The position numbers and the translations under genes were made by a program. This document shows, in pieces, positions 17,535 to 26,413 of a stretch of 64,000 nucleotides of DNA. Source of the DNA: MED-G78 sp964275345 (GTDB lineage Bacteria; Pseudomonadota; Gammaproteobacteria; Magnimaribacterales; D2472); contig CAXYBK010000002.1 of assembly GCA_964275345.1 (NCBI GenBank), positions 32,591-96,590 of the forward strand, in the 5' to 3' direction. The first letter of the stretch is position 1, and each line of letters begins with the position of its first letter. Below the pieces are notes generated by a model. That model saw nothing but the letters and a program-made list of their open reading frames with translations, was not told where the DNA came from and searched no databases.

Positions 17535-17956
17535 TGATTCAAGAGAATATTAAAAAGTGGCATGACCATACTCATGGAAATTTTCCAGGTGGTCTAGACG
17601 TCTTGCTTGCTGATGACATTGTTTTTTACTCACCTGTCGTCTTTACACCCCAAGAAGGCAAAGACCTTGCTAAGTTATATCTAATGGCTGCAGGGAACAC
17701 TTTTGGAGGAGATGATGCCAAAAAGAGTGGAGGCCTAGGAGATTCTAGTTTTAAATATACCAAAGAAGTTTTAAGTGGAAATCAGGCAATTCTTGAGTTT
17801 GAAACCACAATAGAAGGCAAATATGTAAATGGCGTTGATATTATTACTTTTAATGACGAGGGAAAGATTTCAGAATTTAAAGTAATGATAAGACCATTAC
17901 AAGCTGTGAATATTATTCATATGCAGATGCAGAGGATGTTAGAAGAATTAGCATAA
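17534..17956 (+). CDS. NTF2-like / SnoaL-fold protein
   Basis: A 140-residue single-domain protein with the cone-shaped NTF2-like pattern: an N-terminal helix with KWHDHTHGNFPGGLD, then DDIVFYSPV, and a C-terminal sheet with GVDIITFNDEGKISEFKVMIRP. The fold includes ketosteroid isomerases and polyketide cyclases as well as non-enzymatic members. The conserved phrase ending in FKVMIRP is common in uncharacterised nuclear-transport-factor-2-like proteins. It is translationally coupled to the reductase before it and the ArsC-like gene after it (TAATG at both ends). A role on the same substrate as its neighbours is likely. Confidence 0.8.
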   Translation: MIQENIKKWHDHTHGNFPGGLDVLLADDIVFYSPVVFTPQEGKDLAKLYLMAAGNTFGGDDAKKSGGLGDSSFKYTKEVLSGNQAILEFETTIEGKYVNGVDIITFNDEGKISEFKVMIRPLQAVNIIHMQMQRMLEELA

Positions 17957-18306
17957 TGAGTAAATTTATTATTTACCATAATCCTAGATGTAGTAAATCC
18001 AGAGAAGCTTTAGAGATTATTCGTCAAAATAATTTGGACCATCAAATTAAATTATATTTAGAAGACCCTCTTACATCTAAAGAGCTAGAAAGTATTCTTT
18101 TAAAATTACAAATGCAACCAAGAGAATTACTGAGAAAGGGCGAGAATGATTATAAGTTAAATAATTTGTCCGACCTCAAGCATTCTGATCAGGATATTAT
18201 TAATTTTATGATTAAGTTTCCAAAATTAATTGAAAGACCAATTATAATTAAAGAAGAAAAAGCAGTTTTAGGAAGACCTCCTGAAAATATTAATAATTTG
18301 TTTTAA
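17956..18306 (+). CDS. ArsC-family glutaredoxin-like protein (arsenate reductase type)
   Basis: A 116-residue ArsC/Spx-fold protein. IYHNPRCSKSREAL places the catalytic Cys at residue 12. The Arg-bearing segments RELLRKGENDYK and ERPIII...LGRPPENI match glutathione/glutaredoxin-dependent arsenate reductases. It would reduce arsenate to arsenite in the cytosol. No arsR, arsB or acr3 is nearby, and the gene sits in a lipid-type operon, so a general redox role cannot be excluded. It overlaps the NTF2-like gene by one base. Confidence 0.82.
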   Translation: MSKFIIYHNPRCSKSREALEIIRQNNLDHQIKLYLEDPLTSKELESILLKLQMQPRELLRKGENDYKLNNLSDLKHSDQDIINFMIKFPKLIERPIIIKEEKAVLGRPPENINNLF

Positions 18307-18321
18307 TAGTGAAAATAATTT

Positions 18322-19611
18322 ATGACAATCGGATCCAATTTTAAACTACCTTGTGGCGTTACATTAAAGAACAGGCTCTGCAAAGCAGCTATGACTGAGG
18401 GCATTGCTGATTCAAATAATTTTGCAACCCAAAGGCATATTAATCTTTATAAAAAGTGGGCCTCAGGAGGAGCTGGCATTTTATTATCTGGAAATGTTCA
18501 GGTTGATAAAAGATATCTAGAGGGCCCCGGAAACGTTGCAATAGAAAAAGAAACATATCTTGATCAAATAGATAATTTAAAAAAATGGGCTGAAGCGGGT
18601 ACAAAAAATAATACTCAATTTTGGATGCAAATAAGTCATGCTGGGCGCCAAACGCCAGGAGCAATAAATCCTAATCCTTTATCTCCATCTTCTGTTCAGC
18701 TAAAAATACCTGGTGCTAATTATGGAATTCCAACACCTATGTCAGTTGATGATATTGAGGATGTAATTCAAAGATTTGTCTTTGTAGCAAAAATTGCAAA
18801 AGAAACTGGTTTTACTGGTATTCAGTTGCATTCTGCACATGGTTATCTACTCTCACAATTTCTTTCACCAGATATCAATCTAAGAGATGATGAATGGGGT
18901 GGTTCTATCAGAAACAGATCCAGGCTTATGCTAAGAATTATTGAAGGCTGTCGCGCTGAATTGGGTAATGATTTTCCAATAGCTGTTAAGTTAAATTCTG
19001 CTGATTTTCAAAAAGGTGGTTTTAGTGATTTAGATTCAATAAAAGTTGCTAAATTATTAGATGACGCAGGAGTTGATGTTATTGAAATTTCAGGTGGAAC
19101 ATATGAACAACCTCGTTTACTTGGATTAGATGATGTAAGTGTTAATAAAGAGCGAAGTGAAATAAGAAAGCCAAGCACTATTGCCAGAGAAGCATATTTT
19201 TTAAATTATGCAGAAAAAATACAAAAAGCTATTAATATTCCTTTAATGGTAACAGGTGGATTTCGAACTTCAGCTGGAATGAATGCTGCATTAAATGCAA
19301 AAGCCTGCGATTTGATAGGTGTAGGAAGGCCCCTATGTGCTGAACCATTAGTATTAAATGATTTGCTGGCTGGCTCTATTCAAGAGTTACCATCCTATGA
19401 AAAATCCCTTCAAATTGGTAAATGGTGGCTGTCACCTCATAGTCCATTTTTAATTATTCAAGCCCTTAATGCTTTCTCTCAGCAGGCTTGGTTTTATATA
19501 CAAATCAAGAGAATGGGAGATAATTTGGCCCCTAATTTAAAACTACCAATTTTCAAAGCATATAAAGAAAATAAAAAGCTTGAAAAAGTAATGATTAAGG
19601 AATTAAGCTAA
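18322..19611 (+). CDS. NADH:flavin oxidoreductase, Old Yellow Enzyme family
   Basis: A 429-residue FMN-dependent TIM-barrel reductase without the C-terminal FAD/FeS domains of the 2,4-dienoyl-CoA reductase type. Visible are LKNRLCKAAMTEG near the start, QISHAGRQTPG, GIQLHSAHGYLLSQFLSP with the FMN/substrate His and Tyr, NLRDDEWGGSIRNR, and the phosphate-binding MVTGGFRT and GVGRPL segments. Family members reduce activated C=C bonds of enones or enals. About 50 extra C-terminal residues include an amphipathic, aromatic-rich stretch (WFYIQIKRMG) whose role is unknown. It begins 15 bp after the ArsC-like gene. Confidence 0.88.
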   Translation: MTIGSNFKLPCGVTLKNRLCKAAMTEGIADSNNFATQRHINLYKKWASGGAGILLSGNVQVDKRYLEGPGNVAIEKETYLDQIDNLKKWAEAGTKNNTQFWMQISHAGRQTPGAINPNPLSPSSVQLKIPGANYGIPTPMSVDDIEDVIQRFVFVAKIAKETGFTGIQLHSAHGYLLSQFLSPDINLRDDEWGGSIRNRSRLMLRIIEGCRAELGNDFPIAVKLNSADFQKGGFSDLDSIKVAKLLDDAGVDVIEISGGTYEQPRLLGLDDVSVNKERSEIRKPSTIAREAYFLNYAEKIQKAINIPLMVTGGFRTSAGMNAALNAKACDLIGVGRPLCAEPLVLNDLLAGSIQELPSYEKSLQIGKWWLSPHSPFLIIQALNAFSQQAWFYIQIKRMGDNLAPNLKLPIFKAYKENKKLEKVMIKELS

Positions 19612-19640
19612 GCATATTTATAGACTTATAGGATAAATTT

Positions 19641-20792
19641 ATGAACAATATTGATCCATCAGCATACATTTCGTTTGGTTCTAGAATTAGAAAATCACCA
19701 TTTTATAATTCAACAAGAAAATATGGAGCCAAAGCTTTTACTATTTACAACCATATGTATATGCCAACGGTTTATACAAGTGCAGAAGAAGAATACTCTA
19801 GCCTAATTAATGATGTCACTATGTGGGACGTTGCAGCTGAAAGACAAATTGAAATTAATGGTCCCGATGCTTATGCATTTGTAAGAACTTTAACTCCTCG
19901 TAATCTTGAAAAATGTGAAATTGGGCATTGTTTATATGTTCTTTTAACAGGTGAAGATGGGGGGATTATGAATGATGCAGTTTTATTGAGACTTCAACCA
20001 GACCAGTTCTGGATTTCACCTGGAGATAGTGATGTACTGTTATGGTTGCAAGGAGCTGCAATTAATTCAGGCATGGATGTAAATGTTTTTGAACCAGATG
20101 CATCTCCTTTACAAATAGGTGGACCTAAAGCTCACCTATTGATTGAAAAGTTATTTGATGAAGAGCACAAAAATGTAGGTTATTACAGAGCAAGAGAAAC
20201 ATCATTGCAGGGTATACCTCTAGTGCTTGGAAGAACCGGATGGAGTGGAGAGATAAGCTATGAACTTTACTTAAGAGATCGTAAGCTCGGTGATCAGCTT
20301 TGGGAAATAGTGCGAGAAGCTGGTTTAGAATTTAATATAGTTCCAATAGCGCCCAATTCTATAAGAAGCATTGAAGGCGGCTTGCTATCATATGCATCAG
20401 ATATTCTAAGAGAGGACAATCCTTTTACTATAGGCCTCGATAGATTAGTTGATACAGAGCAATCAATCGATTTTATTGGCAAATCTGCTCTTAAGAAAAT
20501 AAAAGAAGAGGGTATCAAAAGAAAATTAGTAGGTATCGTTGTTGATGGAGATCCAATCAAAAGTCCTCCTGAACAGTTTTGGCCAGTTACAGATAATGAT
20601 CTAAAAATAGGTCATGTCTCAAGATGCATTTTTTCACCAAGATTGAATAAGAATATTGGTTTTGCAAATGTTCCTATAGAATATAGTGAAATAGATTCAA
20701 ATTTTCCAGTAGTAACTCCAGATGGTCAAAGAAATGCAACTGTTTGTAAATGGCCTTGGTTTCCTGCTGAAAGAATAAATAAAAAAACTTAA
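19641..20792 (+). CDS. GcvT-family aminomethyltransferase-like protein, DmdA-like
   Basis: A 383-residue protein of the glycine-cleavage T fold that binds tetrahydrofolate. Segments SRIRKSPF, YNHMYMPT, WDVAAERQIEINGPDA, ISPGDSDVLLW and NSIRSIEGGLLSY resemble DMSP demethylase (DmdA) and its close paralogues. DmdA moves a methyl group from dimethylsulfoniopropionate to tetrahydrofolate in marine bacteria. I cannot separate DmdA from other GcvT-like demethylases by eye, and the LGRTGWSGEISYELYL segment departs from my memory of canonical DmdA. No dmdB, dmdC or dmdD cluster is adjacent. The C-terminal barrel with GHVSRCIFSPRLNKNIGFA is normal. Confidence 0.78.
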   Translation: MNNIDPSAYISFGSRIRKSPFYNSTRKYGAKAFTIYNHMYMPTVYTSAEEEYSSLINDVTMWDVAAERQIEINGPDAYAFVRTLTPRNLEKCEIGHCLYVLLTGEDGGIMNDAVLLRLQPDQFWISPGDSDVLLWLQGAAINSGMDVNVFEPDASPLQIGGPKAHLLIEKLFDEEHKNVGYYRARETSLQGIPLVLGRTGWSGEISYELYLRDRKLGDQLWEIVREAGLEFNIVPIAPNSIRSIEGGLLSYASDILREDNPFTIGLDRLVDTEQSIDFIGKSALKKIKEEGIKRKLVGIVVDGDPIKSPPEQFWPVTDNDLKIGHVSRCIFSPRLNKNIGFANVPIEYSEIDSNFPVVTPDGQRNATVCKWPWFPAERINKKT

Positions 20793-20801
20793 AATATTAT
20801 T

Positions 20802-21335
20802 ATGAATAAACTACTCTTAATTCTCCTTCTCTCACCAACAGTTTTTGCAGATAATCTGGTTATTGAGGATTTTGAGAATAATAGAGCTCAATGGGATGCT
20901 GTCTCAGACCAAGTTATGGGCGGACTCTCAGAGATTAAATTTACAAAACTATCTGATGAAGATATTAATTTTTATAGACTAGAAGGTGAAGTTAGCACAA
21001 AAAATAATGGCGGCTTTATTCAATTTAGATCAAGAGTTGATGCAGGTTCAGATGATTATGAAGGGGTGAGAATTAAAACAAGAGGAAATGGTGAGGTTTA
21101 TGAGATTCATCTTAGAACTCCTGCAACATTTCTACCTTGGCAATATTACAAGGCTACCTTTACTGCCAATGACAATTGGGAAATTTTAGATATTCCTTTT
21201 ACTTCTTTTCAAAGAGTTGGTCCTGCTTACGTTCCACGCAAAGTTAAATCTTCAAAGGTAAACTGGATTGCTGTTGTAGCTTATGGAAAAGATTTTTACG
21301 CAGAAGTTGATTTAGCTAAAATCGAACTTTATTAA
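20802..21335 (+). CDS. CIA30 family protein, exported
   Basis: A 177-residue protein with a predicted signal peptide (MNKLLLILLLSPTVFA, about 1-16). A single CIA30-type jelly-roll domain follows, with VIEDFENN, WDAVSDQVMGGLS, GGFIQFRSR and the C-terminal VAVVAYGKDFYAEVDLAKIEL. CIA30 was named for a mitochondrial complex I assembly factor. Bacterial secreted relatives are thought to be carbohydrate-binding-like or chaperone-like, with no confirmed function. It lies 9 bp after the GcvT-like gene and 8 bp before tadA. Confidence 0.85.
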   Translation: MNKLLLILLLSPTVFADNLVIEDFENNRAQWDAVSDQVMGGLSEIKFTKLSDEDINFYRLEGEVSTKNNGGFIQFRSRVDAGSDDYEGVRIKTRGNGEVYEIHLRTPATFLPWQYYKATFTANDNWEILDIPFTSFQRVGPAYVPRKVKSSKVNWIAVVAYGKDFYAEVDLAKIELY

Positions 21336-21343
21336 TATATTTA

Positions 21344-21799
21344 ATGTTCTCTGAACTTGATCGTGCATTTATGCAGGAAGCTATTGAGCTTGCAAAAGAA
21401 GCAGAATTAAATGATGAAGTGCCTGTTGGAGCTGTAATAACTTTAGATAATAAAATTATTGGAAGAGGTTTTAATCAAGTTATTTCTCTAACTGATGTCA
21501 CAGCTCATGCTGAAATTCTTGCCATAAAAGATGCCAGTAAAACAATAAATAACTACAGACTTAAAAATACTTGCATGTATGTAACTTTAGAGCCTTGCCA
21601 CATGTGCGCTAAGGCTTTAATTGACGCAAGAGTATCAAAACTTATATTTTCTACCTTTGAACCAAAATCTGGAGCAATTACATCTATAGATAATCTTTAC
21701 GAAAAGCCATTTAATCATAATATTGAATATCAGCATGGCCTATTGCAGGCTGAGAGCAGCAAAATCTTAAAAGAATTTTTTAAAGCAAGAAGAAATTAA
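21344..21799 (+). CDS. tadA: tRNA-specific adenosine(34) deaminase TadA
   Basis: A zinc-dependent deaminase of 151 residues converting A34 to inosine in the tRNA-Arg(ACG) anticodon. Zinc ligands and catalytic Glu are intact: HAE at 55-57 and PCHMC at 84-88. The early NDEVPVGAVI segment is the usual TadA signature. The gene is essential in most bacteria. It overlaps the convergent xthA gene by 4 bp at the stop codons. Confidence 0.95.
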   Translation: MFSELDRAFMQEAIELAKEAELNDEVPVGAVITLDNKIIGRGFNQVISLTDVTAHAEILAIKDASKTINNYRLKNTCMYVTLEPCHMCAKALIDARVSKLIFSTFEPKSGAITSIDNLYEKPFNHNIEYQHGLLQAESSKILKEFFKARRN

Positions 21800-22608
21800 C
21801 TCTTTAACTCTACCCAGACAGGACAATGGTCTGATGGTTTTTCCATGGCTCTAGCTCCATGATCTATTCCAACAGCTTTTATACCATCCACAAGGTTATT
21901 TGAAAGCATTATATGATCAATTCTAAGGCCTCTCTTGGGATTATCATCAAACATCCTTGACCTATAGTCGAACCATGAATAAATTGTGGATTCTTCAGGG
22001 TGAATGCACCTCCAAGAATCTTGAAAGCCTAAATTTTTTATACTATTCCACATTTCACGCTCTTGAGGCTGAAATGAAGTCTTACCATCTCTCAACCATC
22101 GCTTCATATTTGGCTCTCCAATACCTATATCTATATCCTCTGGAGCAACATTAAAGTCCCCCATAACAACAAGATTTTGTTCTTTTTTCTGGAGTTTGCT
22201 TATATGTTTATGTAAGTCATCATAGTATTTTATTTTTTTTGGGAATTTACTTTCATGATGAATGCTTTCTCCTTGGGGGAAATATCCATTCATAATTACA
22301 ATTTTCGACTTCCCAAATTCATAAGTGCATTGAATGAAACGTTTTTGATCTTCCTCAGTATCACCAACAAAACCTTTTTGAGTTTGTAATGGCTTCTTCT
22401 TGCTGAGTAATGCTACTCCATAATGACCTTTTTGGCCCCAGTACTCAGTGTGATAACCAATCTCCTCTATTACTTCTAATGGAAAGTCAGGATCATTTAC
22501 TTTTGTTTCTTGTAATCCAATAACATCCGGCTTTATTACATCTCTTATATACTCTAATTGATGAGGTCTTGCTCTTATACTATTAATATTAAAGGAAACT
22601 ATTAACAT
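21796..22608 (-). CDS. xthA: Exodeoxyribonuclease III
   Basis: A 270-residue AP endonuclease / 3'-5' exonuclease of base-excision repair. The metal and catalytic motifs are present: SFNINSIRARPHQL near the N-terminus, GLQETKV with the metal-binding Glu, GDFNVAPEDIDIG, RGLRIDHIMLS and the terminal SDHCPVWVEL. It starts two bases after the stop of prc, so the two are probably co-transcribed, and it overlaps tadA by 4 bp at its 3' end. Confidence 0.93.
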   Translation of the reverse strand: MLIVSFNINSIRARPHQLEYIRDVIKPDVIGLQETKVNDPDFPLEVIEEIGYHTEYWGQKGHYGVALLSKKKPLQTQKGFVGDTEEDQKRFIQCTYEFGKSKIVIMNGYFPQGESIHHESKFPKKIKYYDDLHKHISKLQKKEQNLVVMGDFNVAPEDIDIGIGEPNMKRWLRDGKTSFQPQEREMWNSIKNLGFQDSWRCIHPEESTIYSWFDYRSRMFDDNPKRGLRIDHIMLSNNLVDGIKAVGIDHGARAMEKPSDHCPVWVELKS

Positions 22609-22610
22609 AA

Positions 22611-24686
22611 TTATTGACCTAGTTTAGTGATTAAAATTTTATCGTTTAAGTATATATAGTCAGCAATAATATTAGCAGTCTCTTGCAACAAATAATCACT
22701 ATCCATATCAATATCTAAATCTTTTTCATCCTTTTCTTTATTAAAATCTTCCATATCTGAGTATGTTTCAAATCTAGTAAGACCAACATTTTCTCTTCGT
22801 GTGTTTTCAATGTCAAAAATCCAATCTTTTCTTTCTGCCTTTTCTTTTTTTCTATTATCAATATTGAGACTCAATTCTTTTTTATTTTTTACAAGGTCAT
22901 ATCTCTCTCTTAGATTCAGAATATATTTCATATTAGGGCTTTCATTTAAGCGATTTAGATGAGATTTTTTTACAGCTGCAAGAATATCCTCATCAATATC
23001 AAAAGTTCTATATCTAACAGGCGGTATCGTGTCCCAGGGCAAAGATAGGTATAAAGAACTTTCACCACTTGTCTCAATATCCCAAGATGATGGCAATTCA
23101 ATATCTGGGGTTACTCCTTTATTTTGAGTACTTTCTCCAGTAACTCTATAAAACTTAGATTCAGTAATTTTGATTTGACCAGATGTTAAAGTATCCAAAG
23201 CTTGTACAGTTCCTTTTCCAAAGGTCCTATGTCCAACAACTAGTCCTCTTTGATAGTCTTGAATAGCGCCAGCAAATATTTCCGATGCAGAAGCAGAGCC
23301 TCTATCAACTAGAACAGCTACAGGTTTTTTCCATGCTTGCTTTGCATAGTAGTCTCCCCAAGATCCTATTTTCCCTGAATTTTGTTTAACTTGAACTGTC
23401 GCGCCTGATGAAGTGAATAGGCCTGTAAGCTTATTGGCTTCAAGCAAAGAACCACCAGAATTTCCTCTCAGATCAATTATTACCGCATCTACAGAATTTT
23501 TATTGAAGTCTTTTAATATCTTTTTAACATCATTGCTGCTGCTCTTGTAATTTGGATCTCTATTTCGATAAGCCTCAAAATCAATATAAAATGTAGGTAA
23601 ATCGATTATTCCAATTTTATATTCTTGATCCATTATTTTTACTGAATGAACTTTTGATTTTGCAGCTCTATCTTCTAACTTAATTTCTTCTCTAATAAGA
23701 TTTACAACTTTTCTATTACTATTATCTTCAGAATTTGAAGGTATAAACTCAATATCTAAGCTTGAGCCCGATTTGCCTCTAATTAAATCAACAACTTCAT
23801 CAACTCTCCAGCCAATAACATCAATAAACTCTTCTGAATCTTCTTGTTTGATTCTTGTAATTTTATCTTCGGGATCAATTTGTCCAGATTTTTCTGCAGG
23901 GCCTCCTGGAACAAGACTAACAATTTCTGCATAGTCATCTTCTGTGGTTAAAAGAGCGCCTATACCTTCTAATTTAAGACTCATATTTAACTCAAAATCT
24001 TCAGCTGATCGCGGTGAAAAATATGTTGAGTGAGGATCAAATTGACTGGTTAAAGAGTTCATAGCTAACGAAAAGATATCCTCATCTTTTCTTTGATTAA
24101 TTCTTCTTATTCTATTTGTATATCTTTTCTTGATATTCTCAATAGAATCATCATCCTCTTTATCTGCTAATTCAGATGTAAGGACATCATTTTTTGTTAT
24201 TTGTTTCCATAATCTTTTGAGTGCCAACTTAGATGGCTGCCAATCATTATCATCTGAATATATATCTAAAAAATCTTTACCACTAAAACTAAATGTTTCT
24301 TTTTCTAGCAAGTAAATTTGATAATCAGAATACTCTACTAATCTATTAAAATAGAGATTAATTATTTTGTATGCAGAATTAACATCGAATGTTTGTTTTG
24401 ATGAATTAAAAATTTTTGCTGAATTTAAAAAACGATTGACTTCATACTTTGTAAAATAACGTTTATTGTCATCTAGTTCACCAATAAGATGCTCAATGTA
24501 TTTATAGTTAAAATCTTCATCTGTAGCTTGAATATAATGTTCTTCAGTTAACTTCTCAAAAATCTCATTGCTTAATAAAATCCTTTCATCATTTGGAATA
24601 AAATTTATTTTTCCAGCAAGTAATGATTGAGAAAAGAGAGCTAGAATTAAAAGCTTTGAAGCAAAATTTATATTTTTAATGTTCAA
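22611..24686 (-). CDS. prc: Tail-specific (carboxy-terminal processing) protease Prc
   Basis: A periplasmic S41 peptidase of 691 residues, the length of E. coli Prc. It has a signal peptide (about 1-24), an N-terminal helical domain, a PDZ domain with EGIGALLTTEDDYAEI and VPGGPAEKSG (about 235-320), and the protease core. The Ser-Lys dyad is visible as Ser466 in GSASASE and Lys491 in TFGKGTVQ, with Asp477 at the conserved position. Prc trims C-terminal tails of periplasmic proteins, including murein hydrolases. Translation starts at TTG, the only start keeping the signal peptide. Only 26 bp separate it from the divergent gene. Confidence 0.92.
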   Translation of the reverse strand: MNIKNINFASKLLILALFSQSLLAGKINFIPNDERILLSNEIFEKLTEEHYIQATDEDFNYKYIEHLIGELDDNKRYFTKYEVNRFLNSAKIFNSSKQTFDVNSAYKIINLYFNRLVEYSDYQIYLLEKETFSFSGKDFLDIYSDDNDWQPSKLALKRLWKQITKNDVLTSELADKEDDDSIENIKKRYTNRIRRINQRKDEDIFSLAMNSLTSQFDPHSTYFSPRSAEDFELNMSLKLEGIGALLTTEDDYAEIVSLVPGGPAEKSGQIDPEDKITRIKQEDSEEFIDVIGWRVDEVVDLIRGKSGSSLDIEFIPSNSEDNSNRKVVNLIREEIKLEDRAAKSKVHSVKIMDQEYKIGIIDLPTFYIDFEAYRNRDPNYKSSSNDVKKILKDFNKNSVDAVIIDLRGNSGGSLLEANKLTGLFTSSGATVQVKQNSGKIGSWGDYYAKQAWKKPVAVLVDRGSASASEIFAGAIQDYQRGLVVGHRTFGKGTVQALDTLTSGQIKITESKFYRVTGESTQNKGVTPDIELPSSWDIETSGESSLYLSLPWDTIPPVRYRTFDIDEDILAAVKKSHLNRLNESPNMKYILNLRERYDLVKNKKELSLNIDNRKKEKAERKDWIFDIENTRRENVGLTRFETYSDMEDFNKEKDEKDLDIDMDSDYLLQETANIIADYIYLNDKILITKLGQ

Positions 24687-24712
24687 TTTATTATTTAGAT
24701 GTATAGTTTTGT

Positions 24713-25327
24713 ATGATGAATGCTAACTATATCGAATTTTTCTTTGATTGTTCAAGTCCTTGGACATATTTATCTTTTAATGCTTTAAAAAATTTGGCTG
24801 AAGACCATAATCTTGAACTTAGATATAAACCAATATTAGTTGGAGGTATATTTAATTCCGTGAACCCATCCGTTTATGAAAATAGATCAAAGCCCATACC
24901 AATTAAAGAAAAGTACTATCTTGATGATATTCAAAATTGGGCAGCAAGTAGAGATGTTGTTATTAATTGGCCCAGTATTTTTCCTATTAATTCTGTAAGA
25001 GCAATGCGTGGGTGCCTCTATGCAGAGTCAAATAATACTTTACATCACTATGCTCTCAGTGTTTTCAAGGCATACTGGACAGATGATAAAGACATAAGCT
25101 CCAATAAAGTTTTAGAGGATATTTGTTTTGAAAATGATCTTGATTCTAAAAAGTTTTTTGAATTTATTGACATGCCATCAACAAAACAAGAGCTTATTGA
25201 TAATTCTAAGGATCTAATCGAAAAGGGTGGTTTTGGTTCACCAACTTTTTTTTATAAAGATAAAATGTTTTTTGGGAATGACAGGCTAGACTTATTAGCT
25301 AGCCTATTAAAAAAAGAATTAATTTAG
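24713..25327 (+). CDS. 2-hydroxychromene-2-carboxylate isomerase-like DsbA-family protein
   Basis: A 204-residue thioredoxin-fold protein of the DsbA/HCCA isomerase (kappa-class GST-like) family. The N-terminal FFDCSSPWTYLSFNAL carries the S-S-P-W glutathione site in place of a CxxC. KGGFGSPTFFYKDKMFFGNDRL near the end is the cis-Pro and C-terminal signature. HCCA isomerase acts in naphthalene degradation, but most family members have other, unknown glutathione-dependent roles. Two adjacent ATGs (24713 and 24716) are possible starts. It is divergent from prc and overlaps the convergent acyl-CoA dehydrogenase gene by 4 bp. Confidence 0.85.
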   Translation: MMNANYIEFFFDCSSPWTYLSFNALKNLAEDHNLELRYKPILVGGIFNSVNPSVYENRSKPIPIKEKYYLDDIQNWAASRDVVINWPSIFPINSVRAMRGCLYAESNNTLHHYALSVFKAYWTDDKDISSNKVLEDICFENDLDSKKFFEFIDMPSTKQELIDNSKDLIEKGGFGSPTFFYKDKMFFGNDRLDLLASLLKKELI

Positions 25328-26412
25328 AACCCTTGTACTCTTCCAGCTTCCTCTCTCACTAACTCTGGTGAACCGAGCAATTGTCGATTCATGCCAATCC
25401 TTTTAAACCAGTAATGGAGTCCAAGAAGGTCTGTGAAACCCATGCCGCCATGAACCTCAGTTGCTTTTTTAGCTACCATTTTACTAACCTCTGATACATG
25501 AGACTTGGATTGGCAAGCCATTAATCTAGCTTCTTCTGGAACATTATTAAAACAATGAGCTGCATGCCAAACAATTGCATAGCAAGGTTCTAATTCTGCT
25601 GCCATCTCGGCACACATATGTTTTACAGCCTGAAAAGATCCTATCACTCTTCCAAACTGCTTCCGTTCTTTTGCATATTCAACAGATTTATCAATCATAA
25701 CCTGAGAGGCTCCCACACTATCTGCCGCTAACATTATTCTTCCAGCATCAATAGTTTTAGTAATAGCCTCTGCACTTTGAGAAGAGTTTTCTAAAACATC
25801 GACATCTGCATTATTAAGCAAAATCTCAAAATAACCTCTAGTTTTATCAACAGAAGTTAATTTAACTAACTCAACTTCAGCATCTTCAGCACGCACAATA
25901 CACATAACACCGTTTTTGTCAGCCAATACAAAATGAGACGCGTGATCTCCATCAATAACAAATAAAGCTCTTCCACTTGCTTTACTTCCATCAATCTCAA
26001 TACCGGCATCCTCACGAGCTGCTATATATTCTGTTAAACCCACACCAAAACTAATTTCATTTGATGCAATCTTATTAAGATATTCCTTTTTTTGAGAGTT
26101 GCTTCCACCATGCATGATTGCAAGAGGAGCCATTACATAGGATCCAATAAAAGGAATAGGTGCAACACCTGATCCTAGGCCTTCTGATACTGCTGCAGCA
26201 AAAAGAAGATCTAATTCTAATCCTCCGTACTCTTCTGGAATTAATAGGGCATTTAGACCTAAATTAATAAGCCCTTGATGAATTTCTTTTTGAAGCTCTT
26301 CACCTTCTCCGGCAGTAATCCTTCTTATTACATCAAGCGATGATTGATCTTCAAGAAATTTTTTTACATTGTCTTGAAAAAATACTTGATCTTCAGATAA
26401 TCCAAAATACAT
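25324..26412 (-). CDS. Acyl-CoA dehydrogenase (short form)
   Basis: A 362-residue FAD-dependent acyl-CoA dehydrogenase and the last gene of the carboxylase operon. The N-terminal domain holds LIPEEYGGLELD, and the C-terminal helical domain has AKERKQFGRVIGSFQAVKHMCAEM and ATEVHGGMGFTDLLGLHYWFKR. The middle domain is weakly conserved, as in the smaller partner of paired heteromeric acyl-CoA dehydrogenases described from steroid and terpenoid catabolism. It starts one base after its partner gene. I infer that the two form a complex. Confidence 0.88.
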   Translation of the reverse strand: MYFGLSEDQVFFQDNVKKFLEDQSSLDVIRRITAGEGEELQKEIHQGLINLGLNALLIPEEYGGLELDLLFAAAVSEGLGSGVAPIPFIGSYVMAPLAIMHGGSNSQKKEYLNKIASNEISFGVGLTEYIAAREDAGIEIDGSKASGRALFVIDGDHASHFVLADKNGVMCIVRAEDAEVELVKLTSVDKTRGYFEILLNNADVDVLENSSQSAEAITKTIDAGRIMLAADSVGASQVMIDKSVEYAKERKQFGRVIGSFQAVKHMCAEMAAELEPCYAIVWHAAHCFNNVPEEARLMACQSKSHVSEVSKMVAKKATEVHGGMGFTDLLGLHYWFKRIGMNRQLLGSPELVREEAGRVQGF

Positions 26413-26413
26413 C

